DNA of 8,621 bases, taken from positions 1 through 8,621 of the forward strand of contig JAJRUA010000439.1 of the NCBI GenBank assembly GCA_024278035.1, in the 5' to 3' direction. Shown in pieces: positions 1 through 7,224 of this stretch; the first letter of the stretch is position 1, and each line of letters opens with the position of its first letter. The DNA is from Planctomycetota bacterium (GTDB lineage Bacteria > Planctomycetota > Planctomycetia > Pirellulales > Lacipirellulaceae). The position numbers and the translations under genes are program-made. The notes under the pieces are model-generated. The model ran no database searches. It was given only the letters and a program-made list of their open reading frames with translations, and was not told the DNA's origin.

Positions 1-1
1 G

Positions 2-1867
2 CCCCCCCAACCGGTGCTCATTGTTGCCGACGGTATTGTTGCCGACGATGTGGTGCCGGAAAGAAGGCCCGTCTCGCGTTACTCCGCCTTGGCTCAGCAA
101 GCTCAGGAGAACTTCCACCCCGTCATGGATGCTGAGGTGGATGCGGTTCGGTCCCGACTCGCCCAGCGTGTCGTGGCGGTTGAGCGACGTTTGAACCCGA
201 CAAGCAGTTTTGGAGCTGCATGGCTCGATTACCTAAAATGGTCCGGTATTCAAGATCAACTCACGCCAGGAGCCAAGGCAAATCTTGTTGCGGCTCGCCA
301 AACACTGGCGATGCTTGGCTCGGGAGCCGAAGGGCTGGAATTGCCCGAACTCCAAGCCACTGCTGACGTGCTCGAGGAATACATCGGGCTCGCATCGTTT
401 GCTAGCGTCGCGGACCAAAAGAAGGTATTCGACAAACAGGCCCAATTGCTGGCGACGTTCCTTGAAAAGGGATCGCTCGACAATGCGAAAACTAGTTACG
501 AAGTCGAACGCCGGATCGCCCTGTTTGAGAAGGCTGGCCGTGGCGGGGCGCTAGTGGCAATAGCTCGCCAAGAGAACAACCGGCCCAACTTGCTGTTTGA
601 GGTCGAGGCGTCCTTATTGAGTCGCGTTGCTAACCGCCCGATTAACCAATGTACGGCCATCGACGATTCTATTCTTGGCACCAAAATCAATGGCACGGGA
701 GCCACAACCGGTTACCTTAGCGTGCGAACACTCCCCGCGATGGGCCATGCGCGGCTTGCTTTTAACTTGAACGGTACTACGCAAACGCAAACACGGGGTA
801 TCAACGGTCCCGTCGCCATTCGTACGGCAGGCAGCACGAGTTTCACGGCTCAAAAAATTGTTGAGCTAAGCGACCAATCGTTCCGACTTTTGCCGGCATC
901 GGCCAGTGCAAGAACCGCCTCACGGACCCTGGGCGTATCAAAAATTGGGGGCGGCATAGGTAAGCGGCTCGTTAAACGGGTTGCTGAAAAGAAAATCGCG
1001 GAGAAGCAAGGCCAAGCCAACGCCATTGCTTCGAGCCGTGCCGAAGGACGTATTGCCACGAATCTTAACGCCGAATTAGAAGGAAAAATCCGCGATGCCC
1101 GGCGCCGTTACGACGAGAAACTGACAAAGCCGCTACGGCGTCGTCGGGCCTCGCCTGAGCGAATGGATTACCACACGACATCCGATCGCCTGTACGTCGC
1201 GGCCGTGCAAGCGGGCCCCGGGCAACTGGCCGCCTCGGGCCCTGCGCCACCGGCACCCACCGGGGATTTGTCGGCCCGTATCCACCAGTCCGCCGTGAAT
1301 AACCTGTTAGCCGCCTTTTTGGGCGGGGCAACGCTTGAACGAAAGTCACAAGACGAAGACGCCAAGCTCATTGGCCGAGTGACTCCCCCTTGGTTGGTAC
1401 CCGAAGAAACGCCGACGCTTGCACCGCGCGAAGAGATGGACTTCAAGCCATGGTCACTCCGGTTCCGTAAAGGCAGGCCAATCTCTTTTGTCTTCTCCGA
1501 GGGAAAAATGACCCTCTCGATCCATGCGGCTCGAATCACGGTGGAAGAAGAGAAGTACGACGGTTGGGATTTGGTCCTCGTCTTTAAGCCGGAGAGAGTC
1601 GAGGGACGATGGAAACTGGTTCGGCAAGGCGAAGTCGATGTCCTCCCGACGGCGTTCGACCCAACCTCGGGCAAGAAGATTCCTAGCCGAAAGGTCGCGC
1701 TCCGGAGCAATTTAGCCAAAGCACTCAACAAGCCAGGAGATCGGCTCCCGCAATCGATTCGGATCGACCCGATCGACTTGAAGCCGGGCGCTTCGATCGA
1801 CCTGCTATCAATGCAAGGGTTGCAATTCGAGAACGGCTGGGCCTCGACCAGTTGGCTAGCAGAGTAG
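2..1867 (+). CDS. Large protein of unknown function, 5' end cut by window edge
   Basis: The frame is open to the left edge (Pro-Pro-Gln-Pro before the first possible start, GTG at 14), so the true start and any signal peptide probably lie outside the window. At least 617 residues are visible; numbering here is from the GTG. Residues 30-200 look mainly helical. Residues 214-285 are Gly/Thr-rich and probably beta-structured, including the stretch RGINGPVAIRTAG. Residues 309-386 are strongly basic and helical, ending in a PLRRRR cluster. A Pro/Ala linker at about 398-418 is followed by an HQSAVNN segment near 424-430. The C-terminal part, about 495-617, is again beta-rich. I see no catalytic motif and no membrane segment. 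The architecture resembles large planctomycete-specific hypothetical proteins, which is recognition of style and not proof. No function is proposed. It ends in TAG, followed by a repeat cluster that may be its terminator. Confidence 0.75.
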   Translation, partial: PPQPVLIVADGIVADDVVPERRPVSRYSALAQQAQENFHPVMDAEVDAVRSRLAQRVVAVERRLNPTSSFGAAWLDYLKWSGIQDQLTPGAKANLVAARQTLAMLGSGAEGLELPELQATADVLEEYIGLASFASVADQKKVFDKQAQLLATFLEKGSLDNAKTSYEVERRIALFEKAGRGGALVAIARQENNRPNLLFEVEASLLSRVANRPINQCTAIDDSILGTKINGTGATTGYLSVRTLPAMGHARLAFNLNGTTQTQTRGINGPVAIRTAGSTSFTAQKIVELSDQSFRLLPASASARTASRTLGVSKIGGGIGKRLVKRVAEKKIAEKQGQANAIASSRAEGRIATNLNAELEGKIRDARRRYDEKLTKPLRRRRASPERMDYHTTSDRLYVAAVQAGPGQLAASGPAPPAPTGDLSARIHQSAVNNLLAAFLGGATLERKSQDEDAKLIGRVTPPWLVPEETPTLAPREEMDFKPWSLRFRKGRPISFVFSEGKMTLSIHAARITVEEEKYDGWDLVLVFKPERVEGRWKLVRQGEVDVLPTAFDPTSGKKIPSRKVALRSNLAKALNKPGDRLPQSIRIDPIDLKPGASIDLLSMQGLQFENGWASTSWLAE

Positions 1868-1874
1868 ATACCCT

Positions 1875-1921
1875 ATTAGCCCCCGGTCAATTTTTAGCCC
1901 CGGGTCAGTGCCCCAGGGCTA
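1875..1921 (+). terminator. Terminator-like repeat cluster after the first gene
   Basis: Eight bases after the stop codon is a near-exact direct repeat: TAGCCCCCGGTCA (1877-1889) and TAGCCCCGGGTCA (1895-1907), 18 bases apart with 12 of 13 identical. An inverted copy follows at 1912-1921. The second copy (1895-1904) pairs with 1912-1921 as a 10-bp stem with one C-A mismatch and a 7-base loop. The first copy can compete for the same right arm. There is a T5 run between the two direct copies but no clean T tract after the hairpin, so it is not a textbook intrinsic terminator. Its position just past a stop supports a 3'-end role, which is inference. Confidence 0.4.
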
Positions 1922-2001
1922 ATCGGCGTGGCTTTGTTCTTATCGCAATTTTCTCTTCATGGTGGCGATGCTAGCACCAGGACCAAAATCCCCTCCCTTT
2001 T

Positions 2002-2034
2002 TGTCAAGGTTTGCCGGTTAGGCAGACGATGACA
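2002..2034. repeat. Dyad with symmetric internal loop
   Basis: TGTCA (2002-2006) pairs with TGACA (2030-2034). Inside that, TGCC (2012-2015) pairs with GGCA (2021-2024), leaving a 5x5 internal loop and a 5-base apical loop. It could be an RNA element or a protein-binding dyad ahead of the TolC gene, or it could be chance. Both stems are short. Confidence 0.25.
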
Positions 2035-2156
2035 CCTCTGCTGATTGCTCTAGCTTGAGGTCTGTGGCTGCGTTTGCGGTTTGGACTATTTGCCAGAGCG
2101 CTGCCCGGGGGGGCATTGGCATTAACCCAGTTCCTTAGGTTCGGGTCCGTTTCGTA

Positions 2157-2178
2157 GCGTCTGGAAGGCTCCAGGCGC
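2157..2178 (+). promoter_or_regulatory. Strong hairpin in the leader of the TolC gene
   Basis: GCGTCTGGA (2157-2165) pairs with TCCAGGCGC (2170-2178) over nine base pairs, eight Watson-Crick and one G-T, closing a four-base loop AGGC. It lies about 42 bases before the ATG at 2221. There is no T tract after it, so a leader structure affecting translation or mRNA stability is more likely than termination. The pairing is seen directly; the role is inference. Confidence 0.4.
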
Positions 2179-2220
2179 ATCGGGGCTCGAAGGATACGCA
2201 TAACACCTCCCCCCACCGGG

Positions 2221-4602
2221 ATGCTCGCCATGGATAGGCAAACTCGTTCGTGTTGGTCCGTCGTACTCGCCGTCGTAATTTTTGCGACCGGCTGTGCACC
2301 AACACAACCCTTCTACTTCATGGAAGATGGCGACCTCTCCCATTACGTGGATGTCGCCACGGAAATTGAGTACCCGGATATCGAAGAAGGCTCACTCGCC
2401 GAAGTGACCGGCGCGTTACCGCCGCTGACCCTTCGCAATTCGAGTGACTACGAGATGTGGGATGTGACGCTCGAAGAAGTGACCCGCATTACGCTCACCA
2501 ACAGTCAGGTAATGCGTCAGCTCGGCGGTACGGTCGCCGAAAGTGCGCCGGAGACGCTTTCTCGCAACCTTATCAATAGCGTCGCCGTGACGACGACTTA
2601 CGACCCCGCCTTGGTCGAAACGGCCACCGGCACGGCCAGCAACTCGCAGTTCAATGGCACAGGAGTTGAAGCGGCACTTTCAGAGTTTGACGCACAGCTT
2701 GACTCAAGTGTTTCGTGGTCGCGCAACGATCGCCCCCAGAATGTCTCGGCCGCGGTCGCCTTCTTCCAGCCAACGAGCCTGAATCAGGACTTGGGAAACT
2801 TTAATCTTGGTGTAACCAAAACGGCAGCGACCGGCACGCAGTTCGCCTTCCGTAATAACACCGCCTACGATTTCAGCAATGCCGGAGGTCGGGCTTCTCC
2901 GAGTGGGTGGAACACAAACTTTGAGATGTTTATCAACCAGCCTCTCTTGCAGGGAGCCGGTGCTCAGTATAACCGCATCGCTGGCCCACAGACTTTCGAT
3001 TCTTACGCTCAGGGAGGCGTGAACCCGTTCGACGGCGTGGTGCTTGCCCGTATCCGAACGGATCAGACACTGGCGGATTTCGAAGGGGGCGTGCGGAACG
3101 TGATGCGTGACGTGGAATCGGCCTACTGGAGTCTTTACTTCGCATACCGTGACTTGGAAGCCCGGAAAATGGGTCGTGACTCAGCGCTCGAAACGTGGAA
3201 AAAAGTCGCCGCACTCTACCGTGAAGGGGCCCGAGGCGGCTCTGCCGACCGCGAAGCCCAGTCGCGATCCCAGTACTTCCAGTTCAAGGCACAAGTCGAG
3301 CAGGGCCTTACCGCCCTCTACGCGGCGGAGAATCGCTTGAGATACATCATGGGTCTCTCGGTAAGCGATGGGCGGCTGATTCGTCCTTCTGACGAGCCGA
3401 CGACCGCCATGCTCTCCTTCGATTGGTCGGCGATCCACAGCGAGGCAATGGTACGCCGTGTCGAGGTTCGCAAACAGAAATGGGAAATCAAACGACGTGA
3501 ACTAGAGTTGATCGCTGCACGGAATGGCCTGCTGCCCCGACTCGACGGGTTCGGCACCTATCGCTGGCTTGGCGGGGGCGATCGTTTGTTCCAAAACAAC
3601 CCTGCACCAGGAACTCCTGCGTTCGGAACCAACACAGGGGCGTTCGATGTGCTGACGGACGGCAATTACCAAGAATGGGAATTGGGGCTTCGGTTTAGCT
3701 TGCCGATCGGTTATCGGCGTGAGCTTTCGACGATCCGGCATCATCAACTTTTGCTGGCTCGTGACCGGGCGTTGCTGCAAGACTTGGAGCTTGAAATCTC
3801 GCACCAAATGGGCGATGCCATTCGAGACCTGGACCTCAACTACGGGCTCACTGAAACCAACTTCAACCGACGTGCTGCCTCCGAACGAGAGGTCGAGGCG
3901 GTGCAAGCGCAATACGACGCAAACCGAGTGACGCTCGACCTGCTGCTCGACGCCCAGCGGCGACGGAGCGAAGCGGAGACGGCCTACTACCGCTCGCTTG
4001 TGGATTACAACCTGGCGATCATCGACGTGCATTACCGCAAGGGTTCGCTACTGGATTACAACGGCGTTTACTTGGCCGAGGGCCCTTGGCCCGGCAAGGC
4101 GTACTTCGACGCAATGCGTCGTGCTCGTAAGCGGGATGCCAGCGTTTATCTCGACTACGGTTTCACGCGTCCTGGCGTCATCAGCCGTGGCCCCCATGCC
4201 CAGCGGATGAATCCATCGGCGTCGGTGGAGAACTTCCAAGAGGGAGTGCCAACCCCCGCGTTCGAAGGCGAGGTTTATTATGGTTCGCCGGAAGAAGCCG
4301 AGCTAGTTCAGCCACTTCCTGCGGGGGAACCGTTGGGTCAATTGAAGGGCCAACCCGGGGAAACGTTATTTGCTCCACCTGCGACGGTTGCGGGTTCTCA
4401 TTTAGAGGCTCCCATGGTGATGCCCGTTGGTTATGATGGGCCAGATGAACGCCAGGGTAAGATGCAGGTTGCTTCTGTCTCACCGGCGTATGCCATGACA
4501 CCCGCCAGCTCGAATCGTGCCACCGCCGATGAATATCCAACGAGTCACGCGTCTTTTGAAGCTCGTGCAAACGCTCCTGGCGGCGTCGGGACGCGACGCT
4601 GA
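2221..4602 (+). CDS. TolC-family outer-membrane efflux lipoprotein
   Basis: Likely an outer-membrane channel of the TolC/OEP superfamily, forming the exit duct of a tripartite exporter. A hydrophobic signal (residues 12-22) ends in the lipobox-like A-T-G-C with Cys25, so the mature protein is probably lipid-anchored, as in OprM or CusC. The usual two OEP repeats are visible. The first spans about 80-395, with the helical stretch GGVRNVMRDVESAYWSLYFA near 289. The second spans about 400-610, with a long helix at about 500-600 ending in LVDYNLAIIDVHYRKGSLLD. A tail of about 170 residues follows, Pro/Gly/Glu-rich and outside the domain, so 793 residues is longer than the usual 420-550. No adaptor or pump gene is in the window. 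The ATG at 2221 is the first start after the in-frame TAG at 2155; the ATG at 2230 is also possible and has a weak GGGA eight bases upstream. The last 74 bases overlap the next gene. Confidence 0.93.
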   Translation: MLAMDRQTRSCWSVVLAVVIFATGCAPTQPFYFMEDGDLSHYVDVATEIEYPDIEEGSLAEVTGALPPLTLRNSSDYEMWDVTLEEVTRITLTNSQVMRQLGGTVAESAPETLSRNLINSVAVTTTYDPALVETATGTASNSQFNGTGVEAALSEFDAQLDSSVSWSRNDRPQNVSAAVAFFQPTSLNQDLGNFNLGVTKTAATGTQFAFRNNTAYDFSNAGGRASPSGWNTNFEMFINQPLLQGAGAQYNRIAGPQTFDSYAQGGVNPFDGVVLARIRTDQTLADFEGGVRNVMRDVESAYWSLYFAYRDLEARKMGRDSALETWKKVAALYREGARGGSADREAQSRSQYFQFKAQVEQGLTALYAAENRLRYIMGLSVSDGRLIRPSDEPTTAMLSFDWSAIHSEAMVRRVEVRKQKWEIKRRELELIAARNGLLPRLDGFGTYRWLGGGDRLFQNNPAPGTPAFGTNTGAFDVLTDGNYQEWELGLRFSLPIGYRRELSTIRHHQLLLARDRALLQDLELEISHQMGDAIRDLDLNYGLTETNFNRRAASEREVEAVQAQYDANRVTLDLLLDAQRRRSEAETAYYRSLVDYNLAIIDVHYRKGSLLDYNGVYLAEGPWPGKAYFDAMRRARKRDASVYLDYGFTRPGVISRGPHAQRMNPSASVENFQEGVPTPAFEGEVYYGSPEEAELVQPLPAGEPLGQLKGQPGETLFAPPATVAGSHLEAPMVMPVGYDGPDERQGKMQVASVSPAYAMTPASSNRATADEYPTSHASFEARANAPGGVGTRR

Positions 4603-5542
4603 TAGCTTGGCCCAGGAGTCTGGCATCAGCCGGCGGACCCTTCTGCGGGATGTCGAATCGCTTCGAGCGGCAGGGGTTCCGATTGATTTTGATCGGCGTG
4701 ATCGACGCTATCGGATTGATAACTCGCATTTCTTGCCTCCGACCAATCTCACACTCGACGAAGCGCTCTGGCTGCTGATGGCTGCCGAGCAATCGTCGAA
4801 CATCGGCCCTGCTTCAGGCAATATCGCCGCCCGGCAGGCCGTTGCAAAAATCGAAGCAAGCCTTCCCGGCCCGTTGCGAGACCAGCTTCGTGAAATATCG
4901 GAGCGCGTTCGCATCAAGCCCCCTGCGGTCAATCCGCTTGACCATCACGAAGAGGCTTACCGTATCCTGCTTGATGCCAGCGCTGAGGGCCGTGAGGTAC
5001 GTATCAAGTACGAGAGCCTGACGGAGTGTGATCAAATCTCGACGATCTTGCGCCCTTATCAGTTGCTCTTTCATTCTCGTAGCTGGTACGCCATCGGCAA
5101 ATCAAGCCTTCACCGCGAAGTGCGGACGTTTAATGTTGGACGTGTAAGCAGCGCAAAGCCTCTGAGCAAGATGTTCAACGTACCAAAAACGTTCAGCCTT
5201 CAAAAACACCTGGGCAACGCCTGGGGAATCATGTCCGAGGAGGGCCCCGACCATGAGGTCCACCTCCGGTTTTCACCCTTGGTAGCCAAGAACGTGTCGG
5301 AAGTACTGTGGCATCCGACGCAGAGCTACGAGTTTGCCAAGAACGGTTCACTCGACTATTACGCCACCGTCTCAGGATTGTACGAAATTGTTTGGTGGGT
5401 GCTCGGTTATGGAGATCAAGTGGAAGTGATCGGACCGGCTAGGTTACGCTCGCTAGTGGCTCGGCGGTTGCGGACAGCAGCCGAGCAATACGATGCGGAA
5501 TGTGAGGGGGAGCCTGCACGAGCCCGGATGGCTCGGCTATAG
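4529..5542 (+). CDS. WYL-domain transcriptional regulator (YafY-like)
   Basis: A 337-residue regulator with the standard WYL layout. An N-terminal winged helix-turn-helix spans about 5-60, with the recognition segment SGISRRTLLRDVESLRAAGV at 31-50. A helical linker containing LTLDEALWLLMAAE follows (74-87). The WYL ligand-sensing domain spans about 142-215, with RPY at 175-177 and the signature as WYA (186-188) instead of WYL. A C-terminal WCX-like domain covers about 240-325. WYL domains in other proteins sense nucleic acids or small ligands; the ligand here is unknown. The ATG at 4529 is chosen because the HTH begins within a few residues of it; GTG at 4517 would add four residues. Either start lies inside the TolC gene in another frame, giving 74-86 bases of same-strand overlap, longer than the usual operon overlap. 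The stop is 9 bases before tmk, so the two are probably co-transcribed. No Shine-Dalgarno sequence is visible. Confidence 0.92.
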   Translation: MNIQRVTRLLKLVQTLLAASGRDADSLAQESGISRRTLLRDVESLRAAGVPIDFDRRDRRYRIDNSHFLPPTNLTLDEALWLLMAAEQSSNIGPASGNIAARQAVAKIEASLPGPLRDQLREISERVRIKPPAVNPLDHHEEAYRILLDASAEGREVRIKYESLTECDQISTILRPYQLLFHSRSWYAIGKSSLHREVRTFNVGRVSSAKPLSKMFNVPKTFSLQKHLGNAWGIMSEEGPDHEVHLRFSPLVAKNVSEVLWHPTQSYEFAKNGSLDYYATVSGLYEIVWWVLGYGDQVEVIGPARLRSLVARRLRTAAEQYDAECEGEPARARMARL

Positions 5543-5551
5543 TCGATCTCC

Positions 5552-6166
5552 ATGTTCTTTACGTTTGATGGAATGGATGGTGTTGGCAAAAGTACCCAGA
5601 TGGGGCTCTTTTGTGATTGGCTTGCAGAACGAGGCGAGCGGGTGGTGACTTGCCGCGATCCGGGCAGCACGCCCTTGGGCGAGACCCTCCGCGAAGTGCT
5701 CCTGCACAGTGGCCCCGATCGGCCGATTGGTCCGATGGCCGAGATGCTGCTCTACATGGCATCCCGCGCGCAGTTGGTCGAAGAAGTCATTCGGCCCGCG
5801 TTGGCCGACGGGGCTGTGGTGGTTTCCGATCGGTTTCTCTTGGCAAACGTCGTTTACCAAGCTCACGCCGGCGGGCTCGACCGTGAGGCCGTGCTAAGTG
5901 TCGGAGTCACAGCCGTTGGTGAAATCAGGCCAGACCATACGTTTGTGCTGGATCTCGATCCCACTTTGGCCGACCAAAGACGCGAGGGCGAGCCCGATCG
6001 CATGGAAAGCCGTAGCAATGCTTATCGCGAACGACTCCGCGCCGGGTTCCTCGCCGAAGCCGAGCGTGATCCGGAGGCGATCACCCTCTTCGACGCCGCC
6101 GGTTCGATAGATGCGATTCAGCAGAACATTCGTGATGCAGCGAGTCGGTTTTTTTCAACCGAGTGA
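5552..6166 (+). CDS. tmk: Thymidylate kinase (dTMP kinase)
   Basis: Phosphorylates dTMP to dTDP with ATP, an essential cytoplasmic step in dTTP synthesis. At 204 residues it has normal family length. The P-loop GMDGVGKST is at 7-15. The dTMP-binding loop reads DPGSTPLGE (36-44) where most bacteria have EPGGTPLGE. The SRAQ motif is at 71-74, the DRF form of the DRY/DRH motif is at 93-95 in a VVYQ context, and the basic lid RREGEPDRMES is at 143-153. All core elements are present, so it should be active. The ATG is 9 bases after the WYL regulator stop with no Shine-Dalgarno sequence, which points to translation coupled to the upstream gene or SD-independent initiation. It converges on the DUF368 gene, with 50 bases between the stops. 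Confidence 0.95.
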   Translation: MFFTFDGMDGVGKSTQMGLFCDWLAERGERVVTCRDPGSTPLGETLREVLLHSGPDRPIGPMAEMLLYMASRAQLVEEVIRPALADGAVVVSDRFLLANVVYQAHAGGLDREAVLSVGVTAVGEIRPDHTFVLDLDPTLADQRREGEPDRMESRSNAYRERLRAGFLAEAERDPEAITLFDAAGSIDAIQQNIRDAASRFFSTE

Positions 6167-6179
6167 GCAGATTGGCGCT

Positions 6180-6216
6180 AGCCACCGGCTTTATTTGAGA
6201 GTGCGTGGCTCTCGGA
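6180..6216. terminator. Possible terminator between convergent genes
   Basis: In the 50-base gap between the tmk stop and the DUF368 gene stop, AGCC-ACC-GGCT (6180-6190) is a short 4-bp hairpin followed by TTATTT on the plus strand. Next to it GAGAG (6197-6201) pairs with CTCTC (6209-6213) around a 7-base loop; on the plus strand, G-U pairs extend this stem outward. Both hairpins are weak. The convergent layout makes termination here likely, but the exact site is unsure. Confidence 0.35.
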
Positions 6217-7185
6217 TCACCTCTCCGTCCGGCGACTTGCGACCTTGTCGATAACGAGCAACCCAACAAAACAAACGATGGCAAGGGCCAGGCAGATCCC
6301 CACTTCGCGGCTCCACGTTTCAGGCCAAAGGGGCTCAAAAACTTTCTTCTTGAACTCTTCGACTTCGGGCGTTGTATCGACTTGTAGCGGCCAAACACGG
6401 TAGAGCGAACCGATCATGAACCCACACAGCACCGCCATCGTTGGGGTCCAATAGCGTTCAAGAAGCCAATGCAATAATTTGCTGAACAGTAGCAATCCGA
6501 CAGCACAGCCCATGCAAAAGATGGCGACGGTCAACAGGTCGTCCGTCGTGACTTGCAACCGAGGTAATCGTTTGAGGATGCCGGTGATTTCTTCGTACTT
6601 ACCCAGCATTAGCAACAGGTAGGCACCACTCACGCCGGGTAAAATCATCGCACAGATAGCGATCGCCCCACAGGCGAACGTGTAGCCGAGGCCCGGCATC
6701 GGTGCAACGCGGCTAAGCGTGACCAGCCAAAAAGCGATCCCTGCGGCGACAACGCCAAGCAAAAGGCACAGCATCGCCTGCCCGGCACTTTTCGGACGAG
6801 CCATTCGGCCAACCAAAACTCCTGACGCAAGAATCAAGCCAAAAAACGCCGCATAAGTAAACGCCCGATGGTGCGAGAGCAAGTGCTCCATTAGCCCCGC
6901 CATGCCAATGACACTGACAAGGATTCCTCCGCCAATTAAGAGCAAGAAACCCCAATCGACCCTTCGAGCGGCACCCCGCCATTCACGGCGTAAGAGGTGC
7001 CCGAGGAAGGTTCCGTCGAACTGGCTGATCGCTGTGAGCAATCGTTCGTAAACGCCGAGAACGAGAGCCACTGTTCCTCCCGAGACGCCGGGCACAATAT
7101 CAGCAGCCCCCATCGCAAGGCCACAAGCGGCCGTTCGCCAGGAGAGAGGAGCTTGGGAAGAAGTGTCGGGGTCAGCAGGTGTCAT
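6217..7185 (-). CDS. DUF368 membrane protein, probable undecaprenyl-phosphate translocase (PopT family)
   Basis: A 322-residue polytopic inner-membrane protein with both DUF368 signatures: MGAADIVPGVSGG at 25-37 and ILPGVSGAYLLLMLGKYEE at 181-199. These form an inverted-repeat-like pair of PGVSG motifs. About eight hydrophobic segments are visible, roughly 29-50, 79-98, 109-127, 136-155, 165-195, 216-238, 248-268 and 296-314, with a basic C-terminus (RRTER). Members of this family (PopT, first shown in Vibrio cholerae) are reported to return undecaprenyl phosphate to the cytoplasmic face for reuse in cell-wall and surface-glycan synthesis. Assigning that role here is by family membership. It lies 98 bases downstream of wecB on the same strand, behind a terminator-like T tract, so it may be expressed partly by read-through or from its own promoter. 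No Shine-Dalgarno sequence is visible before the ATG. Confidence 0.93.
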   Translation of the reverse strand: MTPADPDTSSQAPLSWRTAACGLAMGAADIVPGVSGGTVALVLGVYERLLTAISQFDGTFLGHLLRREWRGAARRVDWGFLLLIGGGILVSVIGMAGLMEHLLSHHRAFTYAAFFGLILASGVLVGRMARPKSAGQAMLCLLLGVVAAGIAFWLVTLSRVAPMPGLGYTFACGAIAICAMILPGVSGAYLLLMLGKYEEITGILKRLPRLQVTTDDLLTVAIFCMGCAVGLLLFSKLLHWLLERYWTPTMAVLCGFMIGSLYRVWPLQVDTTPEVEEFKKKVFEPLWPETWSREVGICLALAIVCFVGLLVIDKVASRRTER

Positions 7186-7224
7186 TCAGCGAAATTGGTG
7201 GGAGGAAGGTACAGCCGGAAAGGT

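Larger units (their letters stand above)
1868..2220. other. 353-base intergenic region rich in inverted repeats
   Basis: No convincing gene is seen on either strand. The region holds three separable structures, listed on their own: a repeat cluster at 1875-1921, a dyad with an internal loop at 2002-2034 and a 9-bp hairpin at 2157-2178. There is also a weaker 5-bp stem, TGGTG/CACCA, at 1960-1979. A C-rich stretch (2206-2214) lies just before the TolC start. I could not find a convincing -35/-10 pair, although the promoter of the downstream cluster should lie here. An in-frame TAG at 2155 limits how far the TolC gene could extend upstream. Confidence 0.7.

Noticed and set aside
20..47. In-frame duplication of ATTGTTGCCGACG giving IVADG-IVADD
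   Set aside because: Only two copies of 13 bases at a 15-base period; a small local duplication with no evident role, and the protein's true N-terminus is not visible.
1168..1731. 187-codon minus-strand open frame inside the first gene
   Set aside because: It lies wholly within the long plus-strand frame and has no family features.
2001..2150. Candidate -35/-10 pairs such as TTGTCA and TTGGCA in the gap before the TolC gene
   Set aside because: None has an acceptable -10 hexamer at 16-18 bases spacing.
3502..4032. 176-codon minus-strand open frame inside the TolC gene
   Set aside because: It is a shadow of the second OEP repeat, whose helical pattern is clear on the plus strand.
4181..4792. 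203-codon minus-strand open frame across the TolC/WYL junction
   Set aside because: It is antisense to two well-supported genes, shows no recognisable domain and has a composition typical of a shadow frame in GC-rich coding DNA.
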